Positions 1 through 8,352 are shown, counted from the first letter of the stretch. The stretch: DNA of 64,000 nucleotides from Pseudomonas sp. H1h (GCF_000633255.1 NZ_AYMJ01000031.1:248001-312000), one strand, 5' to 3'. The notes: generated by a model not told the origin, from the letters alone. Program-made: numbers and translations.

Positions 1-282
1 TACCTGGCGATTGCCGCGAGCCTGGCCGCCGGCTTGCATGGGATCGAGCATGAGCTGGAACCGACTGCGGCGATTCAGGGCGAATTCGACGTGCCGGACA
101 ATCTTTCGCTGCCGTGTACCTTGCATGCCGCGCTCGAACGTCTGAAACGTAGTCAATTGGCCAGGGAACTGTTCGGACAGGAGTTCATCGAAGGCTACAT
201 CGCTTCGAAGACCATGGAGTTGACCAGCTTCTTTGATGAAATCACTCCCTGGGAACGGCGTGTTCTAGCAGCCCAGGCCTGA
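1..282 (+). CDS. Glutamine synthetase family protein, 3' fragment
   Basis: Only the last 93 codons are in the window; the reading frame is open from base 1 to the TGA at 280-282. The residues read as the C-terminal end of the glutamine synthetase catalytic fold: a YLAIAASLAAGLHGI helix, then an ELFG..FIEGYIASK stretch and a closing EITPWERRVLAAQA. Family members ligate ammonia or an amine such as a polyamine to glutamate using ATP. Which substrate applies cannot be told from this fragment. An MFS transporter follows on the same strand after 69 bases. Confidence 0.85.
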   Translation, partial: YLAIAASLAAGLHGIEHELEPTAAIQGEFDVPDNLSLPCTLHAALERLKRSQLARELFGQEFIEGYIASKTMELTSFFDEITPWERRVLAAQA

Positions 283-351
283 CGAACCGTCGTCATCGGG
301 CTATCGTTTGAATAGCCCGATACTCACTGCAAGGAGCCGCTCGGAACGCCG

Positions 352-1740
352 ATGCGCCAAATCTGGAAATCCTTTCGAGCGCTGTATTTCGCCTCGCTGA
401 TGATGTTGATCGGCTCGGGCCTTCTATCTACTTATCTGGCATTGCGCCTGGCCGCTGACCATGTCGACGGACTGTGGGTCGGTGCGCTGATGGCGGCCAA
501 CTATTTCGGCCTGGTGCTGGGCGGCAAGATCGGTCACCGATTGATTGCCCGGGTCGGACATATCCGGGCGTATTCAGCCTGCGCCGGGATCGTCGGGGCA
601 GCGGTGCTCGGGCATGGCCTGGTCGACTGGCTGCCGGCATGGCTGGTGCTGCGGACCATCGTTGGCCTGGGCATGATGTGCCAGTACATGGTGATCGAGA
701 GCTGGCTCAACGAGCAGGCCGACGCCAACCAGCGCGGTCTGGTGTTCAGTGGTTACATGATCGCTTCGTATCTGGGGCTGGTGCTCGGTCAGTTGATACT
801 GGTCATGCACCCTGGCCTCGGCCTCGAATTGCTGATGCTGGTCGCCCTGTGTTTCGCGCTGTGTCTGGTGCCGGTGGCGCTGACTCGGCGGATTCACCCG
901 GCGCCGCTGCATCCGGCACCGATGGAGCCGCGTTTTTTCATCAAACGGGTGCCGCAGTCGTTGAGTACGGTGCTGGGTGCCGGTCTGATCATCGGCTCGT
1001 TTTACGGTCTGGCGCCGCTGTATGCCTCGCAGCAGGGACTGTCGACCGAGCAGGTCGGTCTGTTCATGGGTAGCTGCATTTTTGCAGGCTTGCTGGTGCA
1101 GTGGCCGTTGGGCTGGTTGTCTGACCGTTATGACCGGGCGCTGCTGATCCGCTGCTTTGCCGGGTTCCTGGCGGTGGCGGCGTTGCCATTGGCAATCTTG
1201 CCGCAGGTGCCGCTGGAGGTTTTGTTTGTTGTCGGGTTCATGTGCTCACTGGTGCAGTTCTGTCTGTATCCGCTGGCAGTGGCGTTCTCCAACGATCACG
1301 TCGAAGGCGATCGTCGAGTGTCGCTGACGGCGATGCTGCTGGTGACCTACGGGGTTGGCGCGAGTATCGGGCCGCTGCTGGCGGGTGTGCTGATGAAGCT
1401 GTTCGGCAGCCAGAGCCTTTACGCGTTCTTCAGCTTCTTTGCGCTGGTGCTGGTGTGGCGCATTCGGCCGAAAGCGGTGACCAATCTGCATCAGGTCGAC
1501 GACGCGCCGCTGCATCACGTGGCGATGCCCGACAGCATGTCCAGCTCGCCGCTGGTGGCGGCCCTCGACCCGCGCGTGGATGAACAGGTGGTGCAGGAGC
1601 AGATGCAGACCACGGTCACGCCGGAGCCAGAGCCGCAACCTGATTCCGGGCTTGGGAAAGGACCTGAGTCTGAGCCGGCAACAAGCCCTGATGATGAGGG
1701 TGACAGACCCACGCCGGATATCAGTGGCGCCAGACCTTAA
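352..1740 (+). CDS. MFS transporter, 12-TM type, with acidic proline-rich tail
   Basis: A 462-residue major facilitator superfamily protein. Residues 1 to about 385 are a succession of hydrophobic segments, with the charged RRIHPAPLHPAPMEP stretch near residue 180-195 marking the central cytoplasmic loop between two six-helix halves. It resembles the YcaD-like group of sugar or drug permeases; the substrate is unknown. The last ~75 residues are hydrophilic and rich in Pro, Glu and Asp (PEPEPQP, SEPATSPDDEG), probably a disordered cytoplasmic tail. The gene lies 69 bases after the glutamine synthetase gene and ends before a strong hairpin terminator. Confidence 0.88.
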   Translation: MRQIWKSFRALYFASLMMLIGSGLLSTYLALRLAADHVDGLWVGALMAANYFGLVLGGKIGHRLIARVGHIRAYSACAGIVGAAVLGHGLVDWLPAWLVLRTIVGLGMMCQYMVIESWLNEQADANQRGLVFSGYMIASYLGLVLGQLILVMHPGLGLELLMLVALCFALCLVPVALTRRIHPAPLHPAPMEPRFFIKRVPQSLSTVLGAGLIIGSFYGLAPLYASQQGLSTEQVGLFMGSCIFAGLLVQWPLGWLSDRYDRALLIRCFAGFLAVAALPLAILPQVPLEVLFVVGFMCSLVQFCLYPLAVAFSNDHVEGDRRVSLTAMLLVTYGVGASIGPLLAGVLMKLFGSQSLYAFFSFFALVLVWRIRPKAVTNLHQVDDAPLHHVAMPDSMSSSPLVAALDPRVDEQVVQEQMQTTVTPEPEPQPDSGLGKGPESEPATSPDDEGDRPTPDISGARP

Positions 1741-1805
1741 CGGGCGCCGATGGCGTTCCACTCGCCACAGGTGTCCATGACAGAAGCTGCTATTCGGGTT
1801 GGAAA

Positions 1806-1846
1806 TAAAAAAGGGCAGTCCCGCCAAGGACTGCCCTTTCTTTTTT
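1806..1846. terminator. Bidirectional Rho-independent terminator
   Basis: Perfect 11-bp arms AAGGGCAGTCC (1811-1821) and GGACTGCCCTT (1828-1838) surround a 6-base loop, with A-rich and T-rich flanks on both sides. It can end both the MFS gene on the plus strand and flgZ on the minus strand, which converge here. Confidence 0.9.
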
Positions 1847-1855
1847 GCGTTCGAA

Positions 1856-2602
1856 TCAGAGATCGTCTTTATCGAATCGGCGTGCTTCACGCTGCAACTG
1901 ATAGACAAAACGCTCGACGTTGCGCGCTGCCTGTCCACTGATGTTGTGGAAGCGCAGACCGGCGAAGGTAATGTTGAGCTTTTCTTCGAAGTGCAGATAA
2001 CGCAGTTCGACCGAGGTCGGCTGATTGCCGAACAACGGGGCGGCGATCAGGCGGTCATAGACCTGGCCAAGTTGCAGGCGGTCGGTGATGTCGCCTTCAA
2101 AGCGCAGCTTGCAACCGGTGGCGGAAATATCCAGCAGTTTGCCGTTGATCGGCGCCTTGAGTTTTTCGCCGCCGAGTTCGACGCTGACCAGATCGGTCAG
2201 CTTCAGCGCTGCACGAAAGGCGTTGCGGCGCTGGTGGTAAACCACTTCGGTCGGCAACTCGCCGGTGTAGAAGCGATCACCTTCGGATTCTTCGATGTTC
2301 AACGTGCCGGTGCATTCCCAGGCAATGCGCACGCCTTCGTGGAAGCCTTCGACCCTGAAGGGTTCACCCGCCAGCAGAAAGCGCTCGCCATCGCGCGGGA
2401 TCATTTCGTCCAGGGCGATGGTTGCGGTTTCGCGGTCGACCTTGATCAGGTAGCTCTGGAAACGCTGACTGCGCTCATGGAAGGTGATGATCAGCGGGTC
2501 GTGGCTTTCTTGCAGCTGGCGCAGGTTGCTGGAGATTTCCAGGGGCGTGGTCAGCACCTTTGGTGGCTGCGGAGTATCATCCGCGCTTAGGGCGTTTGGC
2601 AC
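1856..2602 (-). CDS. flgZ: YcgR/FlgZ-type PilZ flagellar brake protein
   Basis: A 248-residue cytoplasmic protein. The N-terminal half (about residues 18-120) is a YcgR-type domain. The second half is a PilZ domain, with the c-di-GMP-binding arginine motif [10 protein letters not shown] (about 121-130) and the second motif DISATG (about 158-163). Proteins of this kind bind c-di-GMP and slow the flagellar motor; in P. fluorescens the protein encoded beside flgMN is called FlgZ. It is the last gene of the flgA-flgM-flgN-flgZ row, 92 bases downstream of flgN. Its link to sigma-28 transcription from flgM is an inference. Confidence 0.9.
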   Translation of the reverse strand: MPNALSADDTPQPPKVLTTPLEISSNLRQLQESHDPLIITFHERSQRFQSYLIKVDRETATIALDEMIPRDGERFLLAGEPFRVEGFHEGVRIAWECTGTLNIEESEGDRFYTGELPTEVVYHQRRNAFRAALKLTDLVSVELGGEKLKAPINGKLLDISATGCKLRFEGDITDRLQLGQVYDRLIAAPLFGNQPTSVELRYLHFEEKLNITFAGLRFHNISGQAARNVERFVYQLQREARRFDKDDL

Positions 2603-2694
2603 GTTTTCTCAATCTCCAGACAAAATTTGACTACGACTAGCCAGCATTTTGCCAGCATGTTTCGCGGGTTGATAGTGCAGGCACATCGAATGGC

Positions 2695-3162
2695 TCACGC
2701 CTGGCTGAGCGTACGCGGCTTGGTGGGTTTGGCGAAAGTGCCAGTGGCGTCATACAGCGCCGGTGGCTCGCCCCCGGTGAGGATTTTCAGCTGATTGGCC
2801 GTGGTGGCCTGCTGAATCTGGATCGACTGGCCGTTCTTGACGTTGGCGGCCTGGCACTGGGCAATCAGGTCGGTGAGCACATCGCTCTGGGACAGCAACT
2901 GATCGCCAATGCTCGATTGGCTGGCCAGTTGCTCCAGACCCTGGCGGTCGAGCGGCAGGTTGAGGCTGGCAAGGATTTCACTGCGCTTGCGGCCATGCTG
3001 TTCAAGCAGAATGATCAATGCCTGTTTGCGCGCCAGAATATCTTCGAGCAAGGGCATGTCGCGACCGTGCAAGGCGAGGGACTCGGTTTGCAGTAACTCC
3101 AGCAATTGTTGAGCTGGAGCAAAGTCGTCGGTGATCAGTTGCAATAAATTAGTGTCGTGCAT
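2695..3162 (-). CDS. flgN: Flagellar export chaperone FlgN
   Basis: A 155-residue, mostly helical protein with the FlgN pattern: an N-terminal heptad-rich region (LLQLITDDFAPAQQLLELL) and a helix around ILARKQALIILLEQHGRKR. FlgN is the cytosolic chaperone that delivers the hook-filament junction proteins FlgK and FlgL to the flagellar type III export gate. It follows flgM by 48 bases on the same strand and is probably co-transcribed with it. The Gln/Asn- and Thr-rich C-terminal part is the region where substrates bind in the family. Confidence 0.92.
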   Translation of the reverse strand: MHDTNLLQLITDDFAPAQQLLELLQTESLALHGRDMPLLEDILARKQALIILLEQHGRKRSEILASLNLPLDRQGLEQLASQSSIGDQLLSQSDVLTDLIAQCQAANVKNGQSIQIQQATTANQLKILTGGEPPALYDATGTFAKPTKPRTLSQA

Positions 3163-3210
3163 GGCTGGCCTTGGGTTCTAAGCGTCCAAAAGCCTGGCGC
3201 CGGCAAAAGC

Positions 3211-3540
3211 CTAGCGCTGGGCTTCGAAGTTGAGCAGTTTGCTGGCTACACGGTTGCTGTCGACTTTGTAGCTGCCATCGGCAATCGCTGCTTTCAACTC
3301 GGCCACACGGGCTTTGTCGACGGCAGGCTGATCACGCAGCTTGTCAGTGACCTTCTGCAACTGTTGAGCCTCATTGCTGAGGTGTACCGATTCCCCGCTT
3401 TTTGTTGCGGTACTGGCCGTTTCGGCCTGGGTATTCAGCGGTGCAGAGGTGCCGGTTTCGGCGTTTTCCTTTGGCGCGCTGGTACGCGTACTGCCTGTAA
3501 GTGACGAGGAGCTGTTCAAACGGCTGAAATCGATGACCAT
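3211..3540 (-). CDS. flgM: Anti-sigma-28 factor FlgM
   Basis: A 109-residue protein beginning MVIDFSRLN. The first ~50 residues are low-complexity and Ser/Thr-rich, as expected for the intrinsically disordered half. The C-terminal half carries the conserved sigma-binding segments ([14 protein letters not shown] and [16 protein letters not shown], ending VASKLLNFE). FlgM holds FliA (sigma-28) inactive until it is exported through the finished hook-basal body. The ATG at 3540 was preferred over an upstream one because AGAGG lies 8-9 bases before it and the protein then has family length. A sigma-28 promoter lies 36-62 bases upstream. Confidence 0.94.
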   Translation of the reverse strand: MVIDFSRLNSSSSLTGSTRTSAPKENAETGTSAPLNTQAETASTATKSGESVHLSNEAQQLQKVTDKLRDQPAVDKARVAELKAAIADGSYKVDSNRVASKLLNFEAQR

Positions 3541-3575
3541 GTTAAAAACCTCTGGGAATTTGGACGCTTGCCATG

Positions 3576-3602
3576 TTTTCGGCCATTCCCTGGAAAACTT
3601 TA
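3576..3602 (-). promoter_or_regulatory. Sigma-28 (FliA) promoter of flgMN
   Basis: Read on the minus strand, TAAA (3602-3599) is followed by exactly 15 bases and then GCCGAAAA (3583-3576). The FliA consensus is TAAA-N15-GCCGATAA, so there is one mismatch. Transcription would start just upstream of flgM, giving autoregulated expression of the anti-sigma factor, as is known for flgMN in P. aeruginosa. Confidence 0.8.
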
Positions 3603-3699
3603 GGCTCATTTGCAATGAGCTGTCTGCGCCGAAGCGTGCCCTGCTGCGGCACAGTTTAGGGAAGCAACGGGGCTGGCGCCAGTTTTCTGCGTGAGCGTT

Positions 3700-4461
3700 T
3701 TACATGGCCACTTCCACCTGGCCCGGCGCGATGACTTGCGCCTTGATCACCCGGTTGGAGTTGAGGTTTTTCACTCGAATCTGTTCTTTCAGGCCGCCAT
3801 TGGCCAGGGCCTCGCCGGGCATGCGCACGGCGAGCGTACCGCTGCGGGCGATGATGACCACTTGATCACCCTTGCGCACCACTTCTGCCTGTTCCAGGTG
3901 CACCAGCGTAATGACCTGATCGGCGACCGTTGGTCGGGTCAATTTCTGTCCGATGGCTTCATCCACCGACGTCAAAAAACCTTGATTGATCTGACTCACG
4001 TCGCGTTCACGCAAGGTCACGTCCTGCGGTTCGATAATCCCGGCACGTTTGAGTGGTCGGGTAGTGGTGACAATCTCGCGAAACAGGCGGACTTGAGCGG
4101 GCACGAACACCGTCCACGGCGAGCTTCCCTCGCAGCGAACCTTGACCGTTACCCGGCCCAGCGGACGTGCCGGACTCTCCAGTGACGCTGTCAATTCCTT
4201 GTCGCACATAGGCATGCGCATACGCGGGTCGAGCTGGTTGACCTCGATTTCGTAGCGGCCTTCCGTTTGACTGGTGGCCAGATAGTCTTCTACGGTGAAC
4301 TCAAGAAAGCCCTGAGTGACGCCGATAAGCATGTCAGGCAAGGTAACCGTATCAGCACCGGCAGGGCTGCCAGCGAAAAAGAAGCAGACGGCGGACACCG
4401 CGCACAGCGCTTTGCGGGTGCGGGAGGTCAGGCGTCGAAAAAATGTCGTTTGAGCGTTCAT
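3700..4461 (-). CDS. flgA: Flagellar P-ring assembly chaperone FlgA
   Basis: A 253-residue periplasmic protein. An N-terminal basic stretch and hydrophobic core (KALCAVSAVCFFFAGSPAGA) form a Sec signal peptide. The rest fits the FlgA/SAF family: a CDKEL cysteine region, SPWTVFVPAQV, a SAF-like part (LKRAGIIEPQDVTLRERDVS), and a C-terminal domain ending RVKNLNSNRVIKAQVIAPGQVEVAM. FlgA escorts FlgI subunits during P-ring assembly. The ATG at 4461 is the first that leaves a normal signal peptide. It is divergent from cheV; a sigma-54 site sits immediately upstream. Confidence 0.93.
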   Translation of the reverse strand: MNAQTTFFRRLTSRTRKALCAVSAVCFFFAGSPAGADTVTLPDMLIGVTQGFLEFTVEDYLATSQTEGRYEIEVNQLDPRMRMPMCDKELTASLESPARPLGRVTVKVRCEGSSPWTVFVPAQVRLFREIVTTTRPLKRAGIIEPQDVTLRERDVSQINQGFLTSVDEAIGQKLTRPTVADQVITLVHLEQAEVVRKGDQVVIIARSGTLAVRMPGEALANGGLKEQIRVKNLNSNRVIKAQVIAPGQVEVAM

Positions 4462-4472
4462 ACGAGTTAAAA

Positions 4473-4488
4473 AGCAAGCGCCGTGCCG
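4473..4488 (-). promoter_or_regulatory. Sigma-54 promoter of flgA
   Basis: On the minus strand the sequence is CGGCACGGCGCTTGCT, with the invariant GG and GC separated by 10 bases. Apart from the first base it is identical to the flgB promoter at 6666-6681. FleQ/sigma-54 control of flgA is known in P. aeruginosa. The predicted start of transcription falls about one base before the annotated ATG. Confidence 0.7.
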
Positions 4489-4543
4489 TTTAGCAATGAA
4501 TGTGCGTCGCAACAACACTTGGCGTTGGTGTAGGAGTCTGGGC

Positions 4544-5476
4544 ATGGCTGGTGTAATGGATTCGGTGAACCAGCGCACGCAACTGGTGGGGCAGAATCGC
4601 CTGGAGCTGTTGTTGTTCCGTCTTGACGGTCAGCAGCTCTACGGAATCAACGTGTTCAAGGTGCGGGAAGTGCTGCAATGCCCGTCGCTGACGTTGATGC
4701 CCAAGTCCAGTCCTGTCGTGTGCGGGGTGGCGAATATCCGGGGGGCGACCATTCCGATCCTTGATCTGGCAATGGCGACCGGCTCGGGTGCGTTGAAAGA
4801 CAAGAACAACCCGTTCGTGATCATCACGGAGTACAACACCAAGACCCAGGGTTTCCTGGTCCGCTCGGTGGAGCGCATCGTCAACATGAACTGGGAGGAG
4901 ATCCATCCGCCGCCCAAGGGCACGGGTCGCGATCACTACCTGACGGCTGTGACTCGGGTCGACAATCAGTTAGTCGAAATCATCGACGTCGAGAAGGTGC
5001 TGGCGGAAGTTGCGCCGACGCCGGAAGCGATTTCGGTCGGCGTGGTCGATGTCGAGACCCAGAGCAAGGCGCTGTCGCTGCGGGTGCTGACGGTCGATGA
5101 CTCGTCGGTGGCACGCAAGCAGGTCACGCGTTGCCTGCAGACGGTCGGTGTCGAAGTGGTGGCGCTGAACGACGGCAAGCAGGCGCTGGATTACCTGCGC
5201 AAGCTGGTCGATGAGGGCAAGAAACCGGAAGACGAGTTCCTGATGATGATTTCCGACATCGAGATGCCGGAGATGGACGGGTACACCCTGACGGCGGAAA
5301 TCCGCAACGACCCGCGCATGCAAAAGCTTCATATCATCCTGCATACTTCGTTGTCGGGGGTATTCAATCAGGCGATGGTCAAGAAAGTCGGTGCCGATGA
5401 CTTCCTGGCCAAATTCCGTCCTGATGACCTGGCATCCCGGGTAGTCGACCGGATCAAAGCAGCAGATATCAGCTAG
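4544..5476 (+). CDS. cheV: Chemotaxis coupling protein CheV
   Basis: A 310-residue cytoplasmic protein. Residues from about 15 to 155 are a CheW-like coupling domain (LELLLFRLDGQQLYGINVFKV; GVANIRGATIPILDL). About 180 to 310 is a receiver domain with the acidic pocket (LTVDDSS), the phosphoacceptor Asp in MMISDIEMPEMDG, and the HTS and K positions (LHTSLSG, FLAKF). CheV links chemoreceptors to CheA and is thought to act as a phosphate sink. The ATG at 4544 has AGGAG 8-9 bases upstream. cheR follows 46 bases later, so the two form one transcription unit. Confidence 0.95.
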   Translation: MAGVMDSVNQRTQLVGQNRLELLLFRLDGQQLYGINVFKVREVLQCPSLTLMPKSSPVVCGVANIRGATIPILDLAMATGSGALKDKNNPFVIITEYNTKTQGFLVRSVERIVNMNWEEIHPPPKGTGRDHYLTAVTRVDNQLVEIIDVEKVLAEVAPTPEAISVGVVDVETQSKALSLRVLTVDDSSVARKQVTRCLQTVGVEVVALNDGKQALDYLRKLVDEGKKPEDEFLMMISDIEMPEMDGYTLTAEIRNDPRMQKLHIILHTSLSGVFNQAMVKKVGADDFLAKFRPDDLASRVVDRIKAADIS

Positions 5477-5522
5477 GGGCCTTCTGCCCCTGGCGGTCAA
5501 CACGATTTAAGAGGCGGCATCA

Positions 5523-6350
5523 TTGTCTACGGGTAATTTGGATTTCGAACAGTTCCGGGTCTTCCTGGAAAAAGCCTGTGGCATTTTGCTCGGTGAAAAC
5601 AAGCAGTACCTGGTCTCGAGCCGTCTCAACAAACTGATGGAGCAGCAAGGCATCAAGTCCCTGGGTGAGCTGGTACAGCGCATCCAGACCCAGCCGCGCA
5701 GCGGTTTGCGCGAGCAGGTGGTCGATGCCATGACGACCAACGAAACCCTGTGGTTTCGTGACACCTATCCGTTTGAAGTCTTGAAGAACAAGGTGCTGCC
5801 TGAAGCGATCAAGGCCAGTCCCAACCAGCGTCTGCGGATCTGGTCGGCGGCATGCTCGTCGGGGCAGGAACCGTATTCGCTGTCGATGTCGATCGATGAG
5901 TTCGAGCGGAGCAACCTCGGCCAGTTGAAGATGGGCGTGCAGATCGTTGCCACGGACTTGTCCGGCAGCATGCTGACCAACTGCAAGACCGGCGAGTACG
6001 ACAGCCTGGCAATCGGTCGCGGTTTGTCCGCTGATCGACTGCAGCGTTACTTCGACCCGAAAGGGCCGGGGCGCTGGGTGATCAAGGCGCCGATCAAGAA
6101 CCGGGTGGAATTCCGTTCGTTCAACTTGCTCGACAGCTATGCAGCGCTGGGCAAGTTCGACATCGTGTTCTGCCGCAACGTGCTGATCTACTTCTCCGCC
6201 GAGGTGAAGAAAGACATCCTGTTGCGCATTCACGGCACGCTCAAGCCTGGCGGGTATCTGTTCCTTGGCGCCTCCGAAGCGCTGAACGGTTTGCCGGATC
6301 ATTACCAGATGGTCCAGTGCAGCCCGGGGATCATTTACCAGGCCAAGTGA
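5523..6350 (+). CDS. cheR: Chemotaxis protein methyltransferase CheR
   Basis: A 275-residue SAM-dependent methyltransferase that methylates glutamates on chemoreceptors to reset their sensitivity. An N-terminal helical CheR domain (FEQFRVFLEKACGILL) precedes the methyltransferase fold, with LRIWSAACSSGQEPYS as the SAM-binding loop and FDIVFCRNVLIYFS as the later conserved motif. The start is TTG at 5523, with AGAGG about 8 bases upstream. There is no better start in frame that keeps the N-terminal domain. It follows cheV and ends before a strong terminator. Confidence 0.95.
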   Translation: MSTGNLDFEQFRVFLEKACGILLGENKQYLVSSRLNKLMEQQGIKSLGELVQRIQTQPRSGLREQVVDAMTTNETLWFRDTYPFEVLKNKVLPEAIKASPNQRLRIWSAACSSGQEPYSLSMSIDEFERSNLGQLKMGVQIVATDLSGSMLTNCKTGEYDSLAIGRGLSADRLQRYFDPKGPGRWVIKAPIKNRVEFRSFNLLDSYAALGKFDIVFCRNVLIYFSAEVKKDILLRIHGTLKPGGYLFLGASEALNGLPDHYQMVQCSPGIIYQAK

Positions 6351-6366
6351 TTGGCGGCGGCAATAC

Positions 6367-6404
6367 AAAAAAACGGGAGGCCCTCAAAGGCCTCCCGTTT
6401 TTTT
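6367..6404 (+). terminator. Terminator of cheV-cheR
   Basis: Ten-base arms ACGGGAGGCC (6373-6382) and GGCCTCCCGT (6389-6398) flank a 6-base loop, and a run of T follows. It separates cheVR from the flgB operon. Confidence 0.92.
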
Positions 6405-6440
6405 GTGCCCGGCGTTTAATCTCAAATCACCACAAGCCCC

Positions 6441-6530
6441 TGTGGGAGCGAGCCTGCTCGCGAATGCGGTGTGTCAGAAAAACAGATATCGACTGACTCG
6501 ACGCTTTCGCGAGCAAGCCCGCTCCCACAG
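6441..6530. repeat. REPIN (inverted REP pair) upstream of flgB
   Basis: TGTGGGAGCGAGCCTGCTCGCGAA (first arm, 6441-6464) is mirrored by a complementary copy at 6507-6530, 42 bases away. This is the REP type common in the P. fluorescens group, where such pairs are moved by RAYT transposases. Together with the terminator and sigma-54 promoter it accounts for the 373-base gap between cheR and flgB. Confidence 0.88.
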
Positions 6531-6665
6531 TGGGGCTGTGGTGTGGGTGAGAGGGGAGGGCAAGCGGCAGAAAAGCGGCAGCCAGCGGAAACCGGTTGCC
6601 GCTTTTCTGGCATTGCCGCGTTGCCGATTGCTCGCAAAGCCCCGGTTTATGGGGGTTTTTCTGTT

Positions 6666-6681
6666 TGGCACGGCGCTTGCT
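6666..6681 (+). promoter_or_regulatory. Sigma-54 promoter of flgBCDE
   Basis: TGGCACGGCGCTTGCT matches the sigma-54 consensus TGGCACG-N4-TTGCA at all but the last base. The expected start near 6692 leaves a ~32-base leader before flgB, including GAAGG as ribosome binding site. In P. aeruginosa the equivalent promoter needs sigma-54 and FleR. Confidence 0.88.
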
Positions 6682-6723
6682 AAAGCTCAGATACGAAAAA
6701 CCGGTCACCCGAAGGTTCCCGAC

Positions 6724-7131
6724 ATGAGCATCAGCTTCGATAAAGCGCTCGGCATTCACGAAAAAGCACTGGGCTTCCGCGCCCAGCGTGCTGAAGTCCT
6801 GGCCAACAACATCGCCAACGCCGATACCCCGAACTACAAGGCTCGGGATCTGGACTTCTCCAAAGTGCTCGAAGCACAGAGCCAGAAGAACGCCAACGGC
6901 ACCATCGCCCTGAACATGACCAACAGCCGTCACATCGAAGCTGAAGGCCTGGGCAATGGCGACGAGTCGCTGATGTATCGCACGCCGATGCAGCCTTCGA
7001 TCGACCAGAACACCGTGGACGCTCAGCTGGAACAGTCCAACTACGCGGAAAACGCCGTCGGCTTCCAGGCCAGCTTCACCCTGCTCAACAGCAAATTCAA
7101 AGGGCTGGTGTCAGCCCTGCGCGGAGAGTAA
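6724..7131 (+). CDS. flgB: Flagellar basal-body rod protein FlgB
   Basis: A 135-residue proximal rod subunit. It has the typical N-terminal rod motif (LANNIANADTPNYKARD, about residues 26-42) and the C-terminal coiled-coil helix (AVGFQASFTLLNSKFKGL). It lacks a signal peptide because rod subunits leave through the flagellar type III apparatus. The ATG at 6724 gives family length. It is the first gene of flgBCDE, 3 bases before flgC, and sits 32 bases after the predicted sigma-54 start. Confidence 0.96.
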   Translation: MSISFDKALGIHEKALGFRAQRAEVLANNIANADTPNYKARDLDFSKVLEAQSQKNANGTIALNMTNSRHIEAEGLGNGDESLMYRTPMQPSIDQNTVDAQLEQSNYAENAVGFQASFTLLNSKFKGLVSALRGE

Positions 7132-7134
7132 TCC

Positions 7135-7578
7135 ATGTCCCTGTCCAGCGTTTTCAACATTGCCGGCAGCGGCATGAGCGCACAAACCACGCGTCTGAAC
7201 ACCGTGGCTTCGAACATCGCCAACGCCGAAACCGTCTCCTCGAGCATCGACCAGACCTATCGCGCCCGTCACCCGGTGTTCGCCACCATGTTCCAGGGCG
7301 GTCAGAACAGCGGCAGCAACTCGCTGTTCCAGAGCCAGGACGCCGCGGGCCAGGGCGTACAGGTGCTCGGCGTGGTCGAAGACCAGAGCAACCTTGAAGC
7401 GCGCTACGAGCCGAACCATCCGGCCGCTGACGCCAAAGGCTACGTCTACTACCCGAACGTCAACGTGGTGGAAGAAATGGCTGACATGATTTCCGCGAGC
7501 CGGTCGTTCCAGACCAACGCCGAAATGATGAACACCGCCAAGACCATGATGCAGAAGGTACTGACCCTCGGTCAGTAA
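7135..7578 (+). CDS. flgC: Flagellar basal-body rod protein FlgC
   Basis: A 147-residue rod subunit with the conserved N-terminal rod motif (NTVASNIANAETVSS), the central YVYYPNVNVVEEMADMISASRSFQTN signature of the FlgC/FlgG family, and a C-terminal helix. FlgB, FlgC, FlgF and FlgG build the rod that links the MS ring to the hook. GGAGAG precedes the start, and the gene begins 3 bases after flgB, so translation is probably coupled. Confidence 0.96.
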   Translation: MSLSSVFNIAGSGMSAQTTRLNTVASNIANAETVSSSIDQTYRARHPVFATMFQGGQNSGSNSLFQSQDAAGQGVQVLGVVEDQSNLEARYEPNHPAADAKGYVYYPNVNVVEEMADMISASRSFQTNAEMMNTAKTMMQKVLTLGQ

Positions 7579-7593
7579 TAAGGGACGACTGCG

Positions 7594-8322
7594 ATGAGTG
7601 TTTCCGATACCAGCAACACCATAAGCATGAAGGATCTGCTGTCCAACTCGTCGAAAAAGACCAGTGGATCAACAGTGGATGGCATTGCTTCAGCGACTAA
7701 CAGTTCCACCGGCGGCCAGGCTCTGGGCAAGGATGCGTTCTTGCAATTGCTGGTGACCCAGCTGAAAAACCAGAACCCGCTCGATCCGCAGGACAACAGC
7801 GCATTCGTTGCGCAGTTGGCGCAGTTCAGCAGCCTTGAGGGCATCACCACCCTCAACAGCACGGTCAGCTCGCTGGCCGGCAACTACAACTCGTCGCAGG
7901 CGTTGCAGGCGTCGTCGCTGGTGGGTCGCAACGTGATCGTGCAGACCAATACCGCGCAGCTCGACGACCCGAGCAAAGGCCTGACCGGTTCGGCGACCGT
8001 GCCTTCGTCGATTGCCGGCGGCACCGTGACGATCACCGACAGCACCGGCGCAACTGTGCGCACCATTGATCTGGGCAGCCGCGCAGCCGGCAGCGCCAGC
8101 TTCACTTGGGACGGCAAGGACTCGTCCGGCAATCTGGTGCCCGTGGGTACTTACACCTTCAAGGCCAACGCGCCGATCAACGGCACCGCGACGGATCTGG
8201 CCACCTATCTGCCGGCCACCGTCAACAGCGTGACCATCAGCCAGACCGGTGGCGAGCTGATGCTCAACCTGTCCGGCAAGGGCTCTGTCGCCCTGTCCAA
8301 AGTACAAACCATTGGTATATAG
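7594..8322 (+). CDS. flgD: Hook-capping protein FlgD
   Basis: A 242-residue protein. The N-terminal third holds the FlgD signature (LGKDAFLQLLVTQLKNQNPLDP, about 48-69, then FVAQLAQFSSLEGI). The C-terminal two thirds hold Ig/tudor-like folds (ATVRTIDLG..FTWDGKDSSGNLVPVGTYTF). FlgD caps the growing hook while FlgE polymerises. AAGGGA precedes the ATG by ~9 bases. It is third in the flgBCDE unit, 15 bases after flgC. Confidence 0.96.
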   Translation: MSVSDTSNTISMKDLLSNSSKKTSGSTVDGIASATNSSTGGQALGKDAFLQLLVTQLKNQNPLDPQDNSAFVAQLAQFSSLEGITTLNSTVSSLAGNYNSSQALQASSLVGRNVIVQTNTAQLDDPSKGLTGSATVPSSIAGGTVTITDSTGATVRTIDLGSRAAGSASFTWDGKDSSGNLVPVGTYTFKANAPINGTATDLATYLPATVNSVTISQTGGELMLNLSGKGSVALSKVQTIGI

Positions 8323-8352
8323 AGCCGACTAACCGGCACAAAGGAGTGGAAT

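Noticed and set aside
4468-4490. Sigma-28 promoter for cheV on the plus strand (TAAA..GCCGTTTA)
   Set aside because: The spacer is 13 and not 15 bases and the -10 match is poor; it overlaps the clear sigma-54 site on the other strand.
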